Notes: generated from the letters alone by a model not told the origin. 64,000 nucleotides of DNA from Bradyrhizobium huanghuaihaiense (GCF_007830635.1 NZ_VLLA01000005.1:124001-188000); one strand, 5' to 3'. Shown: positions 50,337-60,461, counted from the stretch's first letter. Numbers and translations: made by a program.

Positions 50337-51862
50337 ACATCCCGTCAAAACCCGCGTCGATCGACGTCGAAATCCATGGGAATTTCGTCGACGGACGTGA
50401 AGTCGAAGCCGGCAATGGCGCGATGCTGGACGTGCGCAATCCCGCCACCGGCGACGTGATCGCCCGCATTCCCAACTCCACCGCCGAAGACATCGACCGT
50501 GCCATGAAAAGCGCGCGCGCCGCGTTCGAAGGCAAGGCCTGGGGCGGCATGGACACGCGCGCCCGCGCCCGCCTGGTCAACAGGCTCGCCGACGCATTCG
50601 AGGCCAATCTCGACAGCCTGTACCGGCTGGAGACCCTCAACAACGGCCGTCCGGTCAACGAGACCCGCGCCCAGCTCTCCCGCCTGCCCGATTTCTTCCG
50701 CTACTTCGCTGGCGTCGCGCTGTCGCGCCGCGATTCCGTCATCCCCGTCGAAGGCGCGTATCTGAACTACACGCTGCGCACCCCGATCGGCATCGTCGCC
50801 AATTGCACGCCATTCAATCACCCGCTGATGATCCTGTGCAAATCGCTCGCCGTGGTGCTGGCGACCGGCTGCGTCACTGTGGTCAAGCCGTCCGAATACA
50901 CGCCGCTGACGACGCTCAAGCTCGCGCAGATCTTCACCGAAGCAGGCCTTCCGCCCGGCGTCTTCAATGTCGTCCTCGGCCTCGGCCAGAGCGCGGGCAA
51001 GATGCTGGCCGAGCACGGCGACATCGACAAGCTGGTCCTGACCGGCGGCACCGAGGCCGGCCGCATCGCCGGCAGCGCAGCCGCAAGAGTGTTCGCGCAC
51101 CAGACCATGGAGCTCGGCGGCAAGACGCCGGTGATGGTGTTCGACGATTTCGACGTCGACCGCGCGGTCAATTACGCCGCGTTCGGGGCTTTCATCGGCG
51201 CCGGCCAGACCTGCGTCTGCGCCTCGCGCCATATCGTCCAGGCCTCGATCTACGATGAGTTCGTCGAGAAGCTGCAGGCCAAAACCCGCACGATCCGCGT
51301 CGGCGATCCCTTCGATCCCGGCACCCAAATGGGTCCGGTGATCTCGGCCAAGCAGCGCGACCGCGTTCTCACCTACGCAGGCTACGGTCACGCCGACGGC
51401 GCGCGTCTCGTCACCGGCGGTGTTGCCGCGAAGGTGGCGGGCCACGACAACGGCTATTTCGTCGAGCCGACGGTGTTCGCCGACGTCAGATCCGACATGC
51501 GGATCTTCCAGGAGGAGGTGTTCGGTCCCTTCACCTCGGTGACGCCGTTCAAGGACGAGGCCGATGCGCTCCGGCTTGCCAACGACTCGCCGTTCGGCCT
51601 CGCAGCCGCGATCCGCACCCGCGACGTCGCGCGCGCCCACCGTGTCGCCGCCTCCGTCAAGGCCGGCATCGTCTGGATCAACGATCATCACCGGCTCGAC
51701 CCGGCATCGCCCTGGGGCGGCGTCGACGATTCCGGCATCGGCCGCGAATGCGGCACCGAGAGCTTCAACGACCATTTCAACACCAAGAGCGTGATGGTCG
51801 CGACGCACGAGCAGCCGTTCGACTGGTACCGCGACACGGCCAATCAGAAGCGACTGAACTAG
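50333..51862 (+). CDS. NAD(P)-dependent aldehyde dehydrogenase
   Basis: 509 aa. Catalytic Glu in MELGGKTPVMVF and Cys in GAGQTCVCASR; IVANCTPFNHPLM and VVKPSEYTPLTTLKLAQI for cofactor binding; EVFGPFTSVTPF near the C terminus. Class resembles betaine/semialdehyde dehydrogenases. Oxidises an aldehyde to its acid; substrate unknown. Coupled with GntR by ATGA overlap, followed by an MFS importer, so likely a small catabolic operon. Confidence 0.93.
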   Translation: MNIPSKPASIDVEIHGNFVDGREVEAGNGAMLDVRNPATGDVIARIPNSTAEDIDRAMKSARAAFEGKAWGGMDTRARARLVNRLADAFEANLDSLYRLETLNNGRPVNETRAQLSRLPDFFRYFAGVALSRRDSVIPVEGAYLNYTLRTPIGIVANCTPFNHPLMILCKSLAVVLATGCVTVVKPSEYTPLTTLKLAQIFTEAGLPPGVFNVVLGLGQSAGKMLAEHGDIDKLVLTGGTEAGRIAGSAAARVFAHQTMELGGKTPVMVFDDFDVDRAVNYAAFGAFIGAGQTCVCASRHIVQASIYDEFVEKLQAKTRTIRVGDPFDPGTQMGPVISAKQRDRVLTYAGYGHADGARLVTGGVAAKVAGHDNGYFVEPTVFADVRSDMRIFQEEVFGPFTSVTPFKDEADALRLANDSPFGLAAAIRTRDVARAHRVAASVKAGIVWINDHHRLDPASPWGGVDDSGIGRECGTESFNDHFNTKSVMVATHEQPFDWYRDTANQKRLN

Positions 51863-51936
51863 CAGAGCTGCAAGCGGCAGGTCGCCCAGAGAAGGCGGGC
51901 CGCATCAACGGGGATAACAGTCAAGGGAGAGCGTCT

Positions 51937-53304
51937 ATGTCGACATCGGTGAACGCAGGCGGCCGTCTTGATCGGCTTCCGATCGGGCCATTCCACCGCC
52001 GCATCATGCTGCTGATCGGCATCGGCATGTTCTTCGACGGTTTCGACATCTATATCGCCGGGACCGTGCTCAGCGTGACGCTGAAGACCGGCTTTTCGAC
52101 CCTCGCCCAGAACGCGGCCTTCATCTCCGCGACCTTCGTCGGCATGATGCTGGGATCGTTCGGCACCGGCTTCCTCGGCGACCGCTACGGACGCCGCTTC
52201 ACGTATCAATTCAATTTGCTGCTTTTCGGCATCGCCTCCCTTGCCGCCGCCTTCTCGCCTGATATGGCCTTCCTGATCGCCTGCCGCTTCGTGATGGGCG
52301 TCGGCTTAGGTGCGGAGAACGTCGTCGGCTATTCGACGATGACCGAGTTCGTGCCCGCGCGCACCCGCGGCAAATGGCTCGGCTTCACCGCCGTGTGCGT
52401 CGTGACCGGCCTGCCCGCGGCGCTGCTGATCGCATCCGTGATGGTGCCGCAATTCGGCTGGCGCTCGATGTTCGTGCTCGGCGGCGTCGGCGCGCTCGTG
52501 GTGTGGTACATGCGCAAGTCGCTGCCGGAATCCCCGCGCTGGCTCGAAGCGGTGGGACGCACCGCCGAGGCGGAAGCCTTGATGCAGGCCATCGAGAAGG
52601 AGGCCGCGCAGGGCCAGCCCCTGCCACCTCCCGCAGCCACGATGCCGGCACCGGTCGCTCCCGATCTCGGCACGCTGTTCACCGCACCTTTGCTGTCGCG
52701 AATGATCGTCGGCGCGGTCTGCCTGATCACGATCAACACCCTGCTCTATGGCTTCGTGACATGGCTGCCGGTGTTCTTCGTCAAGCAGGGCCTCTCGATC
52801 GCGACGTCGTTTGGCTATTCGCTGCTGATGGCGCTCGGTGCGCCGATCGGTTCGGCCATCGGCGCATTGACCGCGGACCGCTGGGGCCGCAAGCCGACCA
52901 TCATCGGGGCCTCGCTGATCGCGGTCGTGCTCGGCATTCTCTACCCCATGATCTCGGACCCGATCCTGCTGCCGGCCGTTGGTTTCGCGTTGACCGTGCC
53001 GATCTACGTGCTGGTCGCGCTGCTGTTCGGCATCTACATCCCGGAATTGTTTCCGACCGAGGTCCGCCTGCGCGCTTCGGGCATCGTCAATACGCTGGGG
53101 CGCGGCGCCACGATCGTCACGCCGTTCCTCGTCGTGTCATTGTTCGAGTCGCGCGGTGTCGCCGGCGTGATGGCGCTGATGATCGGACTCTTGGTCGTGC
53201 AGATCATCACGGTCTGGGCGCTCGGCATCGAGCCGCGGCATCGCAGTCTCGAGGAGCTGAAGGCGGAGGAAACGGCTTCGCCGGTTCTGAAGGAAGCGTC
53301 CTGA
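51937..53304 (+). CDS. MFS transporter (aromatic acid/organic acid:H+ symporter type)
   Basis: 455 aa from ATG 51937 with GGGAGA eight bases upstream; the frame extending to 51748 overlaps the dehydrogenase. About 12 helices; GMFFDGFDIYIAG in helix 1 and GDRYGRRFTYQ in loop 2-3 fit the AAHS/sugar-acid symporter families. Central loop of about 60 residues is Pro/Ala-rich. Probably imports the substrate of the GntR-ALDH operon. Confidence 0.88.
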   Translation: MSTSVNAGGRLDRLPIGPFHRRIMLLIGIGMFFDGFDIYIAGTVLSVTLKTGFSTLAQNAAFISATFVGMMLGSFGTGFLGDRYGRRFTYQFNLLLFGIASLAAAFSPDMAFLIACRFVMGVGLGAENVVGYSTMTEFVPARTRGKWLGFTAVCVVTGLPAALLIASVMVPQFGWRSMFVLGGVGALVVWYMRKSLPESPRWLEAVGRTAEAEALMQAIEKEAAQGQPLPPPAATMPAPVAPDLGTLFTAPLLSRMIVGAVCLITINTLLYGFVTWLPVFFVKQGLSIATSFGYSLLMALGAPIGSAIGALTADRWGRKPTIIGASLIAVVLGILYPMISDPILLPAVGFALTVPIYVLVALLFGIYIPELFPTEVRLRASGIVNTLGRGATIVTPFLVVSLFESRGVAGVMALMIGLLVVQIITVWALGIEPRHRSLEELKAEETASPVLKEAS

Positions 53305-53333
53305 AAGCTGCCGGGCGAGCGCGGCCTGCATGG

Positions 53334-53436
53334 TTCGAGACGCCCGCCTACGGCGGGCTCCTCACCATGAGGGTCAGATATTTTGCCGCGCAACTTGACC
53401 TCATCCTGAGGGCCCGCCGAAGGCGGGCGTCTCGAA
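53334..53436. repeat. Intergenic inverted repeat, TTCGAGACGCCCGCC type
   Basis: TTCGAGACGCCCGCC at the left and GGCGGGCGTCTCGAA at the right are perfect complements; the centre has CTCACCATGAGGG and CCTCATCCTGAGGG pairs. Its sequence differs from the GTAGCCCGG family just beside it. Confidence 0.75.
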
Positions 53437-53453
53437 GGATGCGCCACAGTCCC

Positions 53454-53541
53454 GTAGCCCGGATGAAGCGATAGCGTCATCCGGGGTCCTGCATCCCTGT
53501 CGGGACATGTCCCGGATTGCGCTGCGCTCCATCCGGGCTAC
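53454..53541. repeat. GTAGCCCGG-type intergenic inverted repeat
   Basis: Outer ends GTAGCCCGGAT...ATCCGGGCTAC match the element at 8551-8627; the inner part is longer. Two unrelated repeats are stacked between the MFS and amidase genes. Confidence 0.75.
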
Positions 53542-53573
53542 AAGGTCTCGGCCGGGATACAATGGAGCGCGTG

Positions 53574-55055
53574 ATGACTGCAGACGCCACTGACCTGAAC
53601 TACGGCTCGATCGGTGCACTCCTCGGCGCCCTGCACACGCGCAAGATATCTGCCTCGGAACTACTCGCGCACACCGTCGCCCGCATCGAGGCTCTGGACG
53701 GGCCGATCAACGCGATCATCGTTCGTGATTTCGATCGCGCCAGGGAGGCCGCGCGCGCTGCCGATGCCGCGCTTGGCCGCGGCGAGCGGCTGCCGTTGCT
53801 CGGCATCCCCGTGACCCTCAAGGAACCGTTCAACGTCGCGGGCTTGCCGACAACATGGGGCTTTCCGCATTTCAGGGATTTTAAGCCGGCGGAAGATGCC
53901 CTCGTCGTCTCGCGGCTGAAGGCGGCGGGCGCCGTCATCATCGGCAAGACCAACATCCCAATCGGCCTCAGGGACTTCCAGAGCTACAACGAGATCCACG
54001 GGACGACGAACAACCCGTGGGATCTCGGCCGCTCGCCCGGCGGCTCCTCGGGCGGATGCGGAGCGGCGCTGGCCGCGGGCTTCGGCCCGCTCTCGATCGG
54101 CTCGGATATCGGCGGCTCGATCCGGGTGCCCTCGCATTTCTGCGGCGTGTTCGGACACAAGCCGAGCCTCGGCCTGGTCCCGCTGCGCGGATACAGCCTG
54201 CCACCGGCACCGCCCGTGCCTGGCCAGGGTGATCTCGCCGTCGTCGGGCCGATGGCGCGCACCGCCTCGGACCTCGCCTTGTCGCTCGACGTGATCGCCG
54301 GCCCCGACGAGACGCGCGACGGCATCGGCTATCGCCTTGCACTGCCGGCCCCGCGGCATGAGCATCTCAAGGATTTCAGGATCCTGGTGATCGATACCCA
54401 TCCGTTGATGCCGACGGGTGACGCTGTGCGATCAGCCATCGGACGGTTGGCCGACCGGCTTGGCAAATCGGGCGCACATGTCGCGCGCGCCAGCGCATCG
54501 CTTCCAGATCTCGCCGAATCCGCGCGGCTCTACATGAAGCTGCTCAACGGCGCGCGAAGTCCGCGCCTGACACCGGCCGCTCTCGCAGACGCGCAAGCAG
54601 CTGCCGCGGCACTCTCGCCCGACGACCGCAGTCTGCAGGCCGAGCGCGCCCGCGGCTGGGGCATGATCCATCGCGATTGGCTGATGCTTGATGCGGCCCG
54701 CCTGCAGTTGCAGCAGAAATGGTATCAGCTCTTCCGCGACTTCGACGCGGTGATCTACCCCGCCGCCGCCGTGCCGGCCTTTCCACACGACCAGTCCGAG
54801 CCGTTCGACGCGCGGCAGCTCGACATCGATGGCAAGCTCTACAACTACTCCGATGCGTGCTTCATCTGGGCCGATCCCGCCTCGACCTGCGGATTGCCTG
54901 CGACCGCCGTACCGATCGAGCGCACAGCGACGGGCCTGCCGATCGGCGTCCAGATCATCGGGCCTTATCTGGAGGACCGCACGACGATTGCGCTGGCCGG
55001 GCTGATCGAGCGCGAGTTCGGCGGCTTCGTCGCGCCCCCGGCGCTGCCGAGATGA
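53574..55055 (+). CDS. Amidase signature family amidase
   Basis: 493 aa from ATG 53574 with GGAG six bases upstream (ATG 53562 possible). Ser-cisSer-Lys triad: Lys in VIIGKTNIPIGL, cis-Ser in GRSPGGSSGGCGAAL, nucleophile Ser in GSDIGGSIRVP. Hydrolyses amides or carbamoyl compounds to acid plus ammonia. It follows the ALDH/MFS genes beyond two repeats, so may be separately transcribed. Its stop is one base from the convergent TetR stop. Confidence 0.9.
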   Translation: MTADATDLNYGSIGALLGALHTRKISASELLAHTVARIEALDGPINAIIVRDFDRAREAARAADAALGRGERLPLLGIPVTLKEPFNVAGLPTTWGFPHFRDFKPAEDALVVSRLKAAGAVIIGKTNIPIGLRDFQSYNEIHGTTNNPWDLGRSPGGSSGGCGAALAAGFGPLSIGSDIGGSIRVPSHFCGVFGHKPSLGLVPLRGYSLPPAPPVPGQGDLAVVGPMARTASDLALSLDVIAGPDETRDGIGYRLALPAPRHEHLKDFRILVIDTHPLMPTGDAVRSAIGRLADRLGKSGAHVARASASLPDLAESARLYMKLLNGARSPRLTPAALADAQAAAAALSPDDRSLQAERARGWGMIHRDWLMLDAARLQLQQKWYQLFRDFDAVIYPAAAVPAFPHDQSEPFDARQLDIDGKLYNYSDACFIWADPASTCGLPATAVPIERTATGLPIGVQIIGPYLEDRTTIALAGLIEREFGGFVAPPALPR

Positions 55056-55056
55056 G

Positions 55057-55662
55057 TCAGGTTCTGTCGGCCGACTGCGCCTCGACCGCCTGCACGGCGA
55101 CATCAGCCACTTGCCGCAGCGCTTCGCGATCCGCGCCTGAGGACGCCATCACGCCCATGCCGACGGAGACCGCCGAGACATAGCGCGCGAGCGCGGCGGG
55201 ATCGGCGCTTTCCTTGAGATCGCCCTCCGCCTTGGCGCGGATAAAGCGGTCGCGGAGCTGGTCTTCGTTCTGAGCGCGGCGGGCGGCGAGCTCGAAGGGG
55301 ACATTCTCGGAGCCGGAGCCGCAGGCGATACCGCCTTGCACCAGCAGGCAGCCGGGCGGGTTGGCGGGATCGGTCTGCTTGTCGGCGATGCCCATCAGCA
55401 TCCGCTCGGCGACCTCGCGGGCGGTCGGCGCCGCCACCACCTCGTCCATCCAGGCGCCGCGCAGCTTGGTGTAACGGTCGAGCGCGGCCTTCAGCAGGCC
55501 TTCCTTGTTGCCGAAGCAGGCGTAGAGACTGGGCGGGTTGATGCCCATGGCCTCGGTGAGCTGGGCAATCGTGGCGCCCTCATAGCCATGGCGCCAAAAC
55601 ACTTCCATCGCCTGGTCCAACGCCAATTCGGCGTCGAATTCGCGGGGGCGTCCCATGCCCAT
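55057..55662 (-). CDS. TetR/AcrR family regulator of the RND pump
   Basis: 201 aa. N-terminal helix-turn-helix: GRPREFDAELALDQAMEVFWRHG, ATIAQLTEAMGINPPSLYACFGNKEGLL. The C-terminal domain has the PPGCLLVQGG segment seen in TetR_C_16-like members. Divergent from the RND adaptor gene, with a perfect palindrome in between, so a local repressor of the pump is the natural reading. Confidence 0.9.
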   Translation of the reverse strand: MGMGRPREFDAELALDQAMEVFWRHGYEGATIAQLTEAMGINPPSLYACFGNKEGLLKAALDRYTKLRGAWMDEVVAAPTAREVAERMLMGIADKQTDPANPPGCLLVQGGIACGSGSENVPFELAARRAQNEDQLRDRFIRAKAEGDLKESADPAALARYVSAVSVGMGVMASSGADREALRQVADVAVQAVEAQSADRT

Positions 55663-55829
55663 GTCACTGTCTCCTCAGAATCGGCGCTTCGCCCCAATCA
55701 ACGCCCGATTCTATCTACTTGTTCTCGCTTTATTTTCTCTTTCGCCTTCACATTCTTGCGGTAAGCGGCTACAATTTTCTTAGCGAACGGTACATAAGTA
55801 TCTTGCGCTGCGATATCCAGCTCCACATC

Positions 55830-55845
55830 TGTAGTGAACACTACA
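55830..55845. promoter_or_regulatory. Perfect palindrome, probable TetR/AcrR operator
   Basis: TGTAGTG-AA-CACTACA: perfect 7-base arms, 17 bases before the adaptor ATG and downstream of any likely promoter. Bound repressor would block the RND operon. Confidence 0.7.
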
Positions 55846-55861
55846 TATCTGGAGCGCGCAA

Positions 55862-57095
55862 ATGCCCCCGTCCCAAAATACCTCCCGCGCCGGCCGTATC
55901 CGCCGCCTTCTCGGCGGCGTCGCCATCGTGGGCGCCCTCGCCGCAGCCGGCTCGATCGCGACCGGCCGCTGCCGCACAGGCGACCGCAACGGCGGCCGCG
56001 GCTGAACAGGCCGTCCCCGTGACGGTCGCACTGATCGAACCCAAGCAGACCGTGCTGTGGGATGATTTCTCCGGCCGGCTCGAGGCGATCCAACGCGTCG
56101 AGCTCCGCCCGCGTGTGGCCGGTGCGATCCTGTCCACCAACTTCACCGAAGGCGTGCTGGTGAAGGCCGGCGATGTGCTGTTCAAGATCGACCCGGCGCC
56201 GTATGCGGCCGAGGTCGACAAGGCCGCGGCCCAGCTCGAAGCTGCGAAAGCGCGCGTCGTGTTCACCCAGAGCGAGCTCGAGCGCGGTGCGCAGCTCGTC
56301 GGCAACGCGGTCGTCACGCGGCGTGACTATGACCAGCGCGACAACGCCAATCGCGAAGCGATCGCCAACGTCAAGGCGGCCGAAGCGACGCTGCAGACCG
56401 CAAAGCTCAATCTCGACTACACCGAAGTGCGCGCGCCGGTGGACGGCCGCGTCGGCAAGATCGAGGTCACCGTCGGCAATCTCGTCGCCGCCGGCACCGC
56501 CTCCCCCGTGCTGACCTCGCTGGTCTCGGTCAATCCGATCTACGCGTCCTTCGATGCCGATGAAGAGGTCGTGCTGCGCGCGCTGAACTCGATTGCGGAT
56601 AGCACCGGCCAACGCGGCAAGCTCGACCAGATCCCGGTGGAGATGGCGACGTCGGGCGGTCTCTCGGCGAAGGGCCACATCCAGCTCATCGACAACCAGG
56701 TCAACGGCCAGAGCGGCACCATCCGCGTCCGCGCGGTCTTCAAGAACGAGGACGGGCGTCTCATCCCCGGCCAGTTCGCCCGCGTGCGCATGGGCCAGCC
56801 GAAGCAGCAGGCGCTGGTGATGATCGACGAGCGCGCGATCGGCACCGACCAGGACAAGAAGTTCGTGATGGCGGTCGGCGACGACAGCCGCGCGGTGTAC
56901 CGGCCGATCACGCTCGGCGGCGCGGTCGACGGACTTCGCATTGTCACCGAGGGGCTGAAGCCCGGCGACCGTATCGTGGTCAACGGCTTGCAACGCGTGC
57001 GCCCCGGCGCCCTCCTCAAGACCGAGGTCGCGGCGATGGGCGCGCGCGGGCAACAGGCTTCGAACCACAGCAACCAGGACGTGGTGCAACGTTAG
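55862..57095 (+). CDS. RND efflux periplasmic adaptor, frameshifted in the signal peptide
   Basis: Membrane-fusion protein with biotinyl-lipoyl and beta-barrel parts: VELRPRVAGAILSTNF, VLVKAGDVLFKIDPAPY, LNLDYTEVRAPVDGRVGKIEV, IPGQFARVRMG. ATG 55862 has GGAG eight bases upstream and encodes a signal peptide (IRRLLGGVAIVGALAAAGSI), but that frame ends at 56005, while the mature protein lies in the next frame. Removing one C from the GGCC at 55964-55967 joins them as ATGAAAQATA, a natural cleavage region. The mature frame happens to stay open back to 55719, but that upstream part is not protein-like. So it is a real indel, a slippery site or a sequencing error. Confidence 0.8.
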
Positions 57096-57104
57096 TGTTC
57101 TCTG

Positions 57105-57214
57105 TCATTCCGGGGCGCGCGTAGCGCGAACCCGGAATCCAGCAGTTTGGAAACTCCGACCACTTCATCTCCAGATTCCGGGTTCGCGGGCTTCGCCCAC
57201 GCCCCGGAATGACG
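57105..57214. repeat. Intergenic inverted repeat, GTCATTCCGGGGCG type
   Basis: Left arm GTCATTCCGGGGCG...GAACCCGGAATC and right arm reading back as the same outer sequence enclose a short centre. It lies between the RND adaptor and permease genes and may modulate permease expression within the operon. Confidence 0.75.
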
Positions 57215-57260
57215 GTGGAGCTGTCCGGAGACACGCAAGATATTGCCCAGGGGCAAGCCC

Positions 57261-60200
57261 ATGAATCTCTCAAAGTTCTTCATCGATCGTCCGATTTTCG
57301 CCGGCGTGCTGTCGGTCCTGATCTTCCTCGCCGGCCTGATCTCGCTGTTCGCGATGCCGATCTCGGAATATCCCGACGTCGTGCCCCCCTCGGTGCTGGT
57401 GCGCGCGACCTATCCCGGCGCCAATCCCAAGGTGATCGCGGAGACCGTGGCAACGCCGATCGAGGAACAGATCAACGGCGTCGAAGGCATGCTGTACATG
57501 TCGAGCCAGGCGACCACCGACGGCGCGATGACGCTGACGGTGACGTTCCGCCTCGGCACCGACCCCGACAAGGCGACGCAGCTGGTGCAGAACCGCGTGC
57601 AGCAGGCCGAGCCGCGCCTGCCGGCCGTGGTGCGCCAGCTCGGCATCATCACGAAGAAGTCCTCGCCCGACCTCACCATGGTCGTGCATCTGCTGTCGCC
57701 GAACGGCCGCTACGACATGACGTATTTGCGCAATTACGCGGTGCTCAACGTCAAGGATCGCCTGGCGCGGATCGACGGTGTCGGCGACGTCCAGCTCTAT
57801 GGCGCCGGCGACTATTCGATGCGGGTCTGGGTCGATCCGCAGAAGGCGGCCGAGCACGGCCTGACCGCCAGCGACATCGTCAAGGCGATCCAGGCGCAGA
57901 ACGTCGAGGCCGCTGCCGGCGTCGTCGGCTCATCCCCGAACGTCAGGGGCATCGACCTGCAGCTCTCCGTCAATGCGGAAGGCCGTCTCGCCAACGAAGA
58001 ACAGTTCGGCGACATCGTGGTCAAGACCGGCACCCGCGGCGAGGTCGTTCGCCTGCGCGACGTTGCGCGCATCGAGCTTGGCGCGTCCGAATACGGTCTG
58101 CGCTCACTGCTCGACAACAAGCAGGCGGTGGCGATCCCGATCTTCCAGGCGCCCGGCTCCAACGCGCTGCAGATTTCCGACAACGTTCGCGCCACCATGA
58201 ACGAGATCAAGAAGAACATGCCGGAGGGCGTGTCCTACCAGATCGTCTACGACCCCACCCAGTTCGTGCGCTCCTCGATCGAGGCCGTGATCCACACGCT
58301 GCTGGAAGCGATCGCGCTGGTGGTGCTGGTGGTGATCCTGTTCCTGCAGACCTGGCGCGCCTCGATCATTCCGCTGCTGGCCGTGCCGGTCTCGATCGTC
58401 GGCACCTTTGCTGTGATGCACGTGTTCGGCTTCTCCATCAACGCGCTCAGCCTCTTCGGCCTCGTGCTCGCCATCGGCATCGTCGTCGACGACGCCATCG
58501 TCGTGGTCGAGAACGTCGAGCGCAACATCGAGGCCGGGCTGTCACCGCGCGATGCCACCTATCAGGCCATGCGCGAGGTGTCGGGGCCGATCATCGCAAT
58601 CGCGATGGTGCTGATCGCCGTGTTCGTTCCCCTCGCCTTCATCTCCGGCCTCACCGGGCAATTTTACAAGCAGTTCGCGCTGACGATCGCGATCTCGACC
58701 GTGATCTCGGCGGTGAATTCGCTGACGCTGTCGCCGGCGCTGTCGGCGCTGCTGCTGAAGGGGCACAACGAGCCGAAGGACAAGCTCACGATCATCATGG
58801 AGAAGAGCCTTGGCTGGTTCTTCCGCCGCTTCAATCGGGCGTTCACCTACTCCTCCGAGAGCTACAGCGGCACCGTCACCAAGGTGATCTCGGGCAAGGC
58901 CGCCGTGATGGGCCTCTATGTGGTGCTGGTCGGTCTCACCGCCTTCCTGTTCCAGCAGGTGCCGAGCGGCTTCGTGCCGGGCCAGGACAAGCAGTACCTC
59001 GTCGGCTTCGCCCGCCTGCCCGATGGTGCCACACTCGATCGCACCGAAGAGGTGATCCGCAAGATGAGCGATATCGCGCTGACCCAGCCCGGCGTCGAAA
59101 GCTCGGTCGCCTTCCCCGGCCTGTCGATCTCCGGCTTCACCAACTCCTCCAACGCCGGCATCGTGTTCTCGACGCTGAAGCCGTTCGACGAGCGCAAGGA
59201 TCCCGCGCTCAGCGGTCCCGCGATCGCGGCCGAGCTGAACAAGAAATACGCCGGCATCCAGGAAGCCTTCATCGCCATGTTCCCGCCGCCGCCGGTCAAC
59301 GGCCTCGGCACCATCGGCGGCTTCAAGCTGCAGATCGAGGATCGCGCCGGTCTCGGCTATGACGCGCTGAACGAGGCGACCAAGGCGTTCATGGCGGCGA
59401 TGCAGAAGGCGCCGGAGATCGCCGGCGTGTTCTCGAGCTTCCAGGTCAACGTGCCCCAGCTGTTCGCCGACATCGACCGCACCAAGGCGCTGCAGCTGGG
59501 CGTGCCGGTGACGGAAGTGTTCAACACGTTGCAGATCTACCTCGGGTCCTACTACGTCAACGACTTCAACAAGTTTGGCCGCACCTATTCAGTCCGGGTC
59601 CAGGCCGACGCGCCGTTCCGCGCGCGCGCCGACGACATCAGGCAGTTGAAGGTGCGCTCGTCCTCCGGCGACATGGTGCCGCTGTCGGCGCTCTTGAAGA
59701 TCCGCCAGAGCGCGGGGCCGGAGCGCGCGATCCGCTACAACGGCTTCCTGTCCTCCGACATCAACGCGGCGGCTGCGCCCGGATTCTCATCGGGCCAGGC
59801 GCAGGAGGCGGCGACGCGGATCGCGGCGGAGACGTTGCCGCCCGGCTTTGCCTTCGAATGGACCGACCTGACCTATCAGGAGTTCATCGCCGGCAATTCG
59901 GGCATCTGGGTGTTCCCGCTGGCGATCCTCTTGGTGTTCCTGGTGCTGGCCGCGCTCTATGAGAGCCTGACCCTGCCGCTCTCGATCATCATGATCGTGC
60001 CGATGGGCTTGCTCGCTGCGATGTTCGGCGTCTGGTTCTCCAAGGGCGACAACAACGTCTTCACCCAGATCGGTCTGATCGTGCTCGTCGGCCTCTCCGC
60101 CAAGAACGCGATCCTGATCGTCGAATTCGCGCGCGAGCTCGAATTCGCCGGCCGCACGCCGATCCGCGCCGCGATCGAGGCGAGCCGCTTACGGCTGCGT

Positions 60201-60461
60201 CCGATCCTGATGACGTCGATGGCGTTCATCATGGGTGTGCTGCCGCTGGTGCTCTCGACCGGCGCCGGCTCGGAGATGCGGCGGGCGATGGGCGTTGCCG
60301 TGTTCTCCGGCATGATCGGCGTCACCGTGTTCGGCCTGTTCCTGACGCCGGTGTTCTATGTGCTGCTGCGGACGATCACCGGCAACAAGCCGCTGGTGCA
60401 TCACGGCAGCGACACCAGCGCGGCGCCGGTTCAGGGCGTGAGCCACGAAGCCAGTCACTAG
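57261..60461 (+). CDS. RND efflux permease (AcrB/MexB, HAE1 family)
   Basis: 1066 aa from ATG 57261 (MNLSKFFIDRPIFAGVLSVL), ribosome site AGGGG. Twelve helices and two large periplasmic loops. The proton-relay helix has GIVVDDAIVVVENVERN with the paired Asp; conserved EYPDVVPPSV near residue 30, and later GLSAKNAILIVEFARE. Inner-membrane trimer that would pump drugs or other toxic compounds with the adaptor and an outer-membrane channel not encoded here. If the adaptor frameshift is real, the pump may lack its own adaptor. Confidence 0.93.
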   Translation: MNLSKFFIDRPIFAGVLSVLIFLAGLISLFAMPISEYPDVVPPSVLVRATYPGANPKVIAETVATPIEEQINGVEGMLYMSSQATTDGAMTLTVTFRLGTDPDKATQLVQNRVQQAEPRLPAVVRQLGIITKKSSPDLTMVVHLLSPNGRYDMTYLRNYAVLNVKDRLARIDGVGDVQLYGAGDYSMRVWVDPQKAAEHGLTASDIVKAIQAQNVEAAAGVVGSSPNVRGIDLQLSVNAEGRLANEEQFGDIVVKTGTRGEVVRLRDVARIELGASEYGLRSLLDNKQAVAIPIFQAPGSNALQISDNVRATMNEIKKNMPEGVSYQIVYDPTQFVRSSIEAVIHTLLEAIALVVLVVILFLQTWRASIIPLLAVPVSIVGTFAVMHVFGFSINALSLFGLVLAIGIVVDDAIVVVENVERNIEAGLSPRDATYQAMREVSGPIIAIAMVLIAVFVPLAFISGLTGQFYKQFALTIAISTVISAVNSLTLSPALSALLLKGHNEPKDKLTIIMEKSLGWFFRRFNRAFTYSSESYSGTVTKVISGKAAVMGLYVVLVGLTAFLFQQVPSGFVPGQDKQYLVGFARLPDGATLDRTEEVIRKMSDIALTQPGVESSVAFPGLSISGFTNSSNAGIVFSTLKPFDERKDPALSGPAIAAELNKKYAGIQEAFIAMFPPPPVNGLGTIGGFKLQIEDRAGLGYDALNEATKAFMAAMQKAPEIAGVFSSFQVNVPQLFADIDRTKALQLGVPVTEVFNTLQIYLGSYYVNDFNKFGRTYSVRVQADAPFRARADDIRQLKVRSSSGDMVPLSALLKIRQSAGPERAIRYNGFLSSDINAAAAPGFSSGQAQEAATRIAAETLPPGFAFEWTDLTYQEFIAGNSGIWVFPLAILLVFLVLAALYESLTLPLSIIMIVPMGLLAAMFGVWFSKGDNNVFTQIGLIVLVGLSAKNAILIVEFARELEFAGRTPIRAAIEASRLRLRPILMTSMAFIMGVLPLVLSTGAGSEMRRAMGVAVFSGMIGVTVFGLFLTPVFYVLLRTITGNKPLVHHGSDTSAAPVQGVSHEASH

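Noticed and set aside
57209..59362. 717-codon open frame inside the RND permease gene
   Set aside because: Arg/Ala-rich shadow in another frame of a strongly supported 1066-aa permease.
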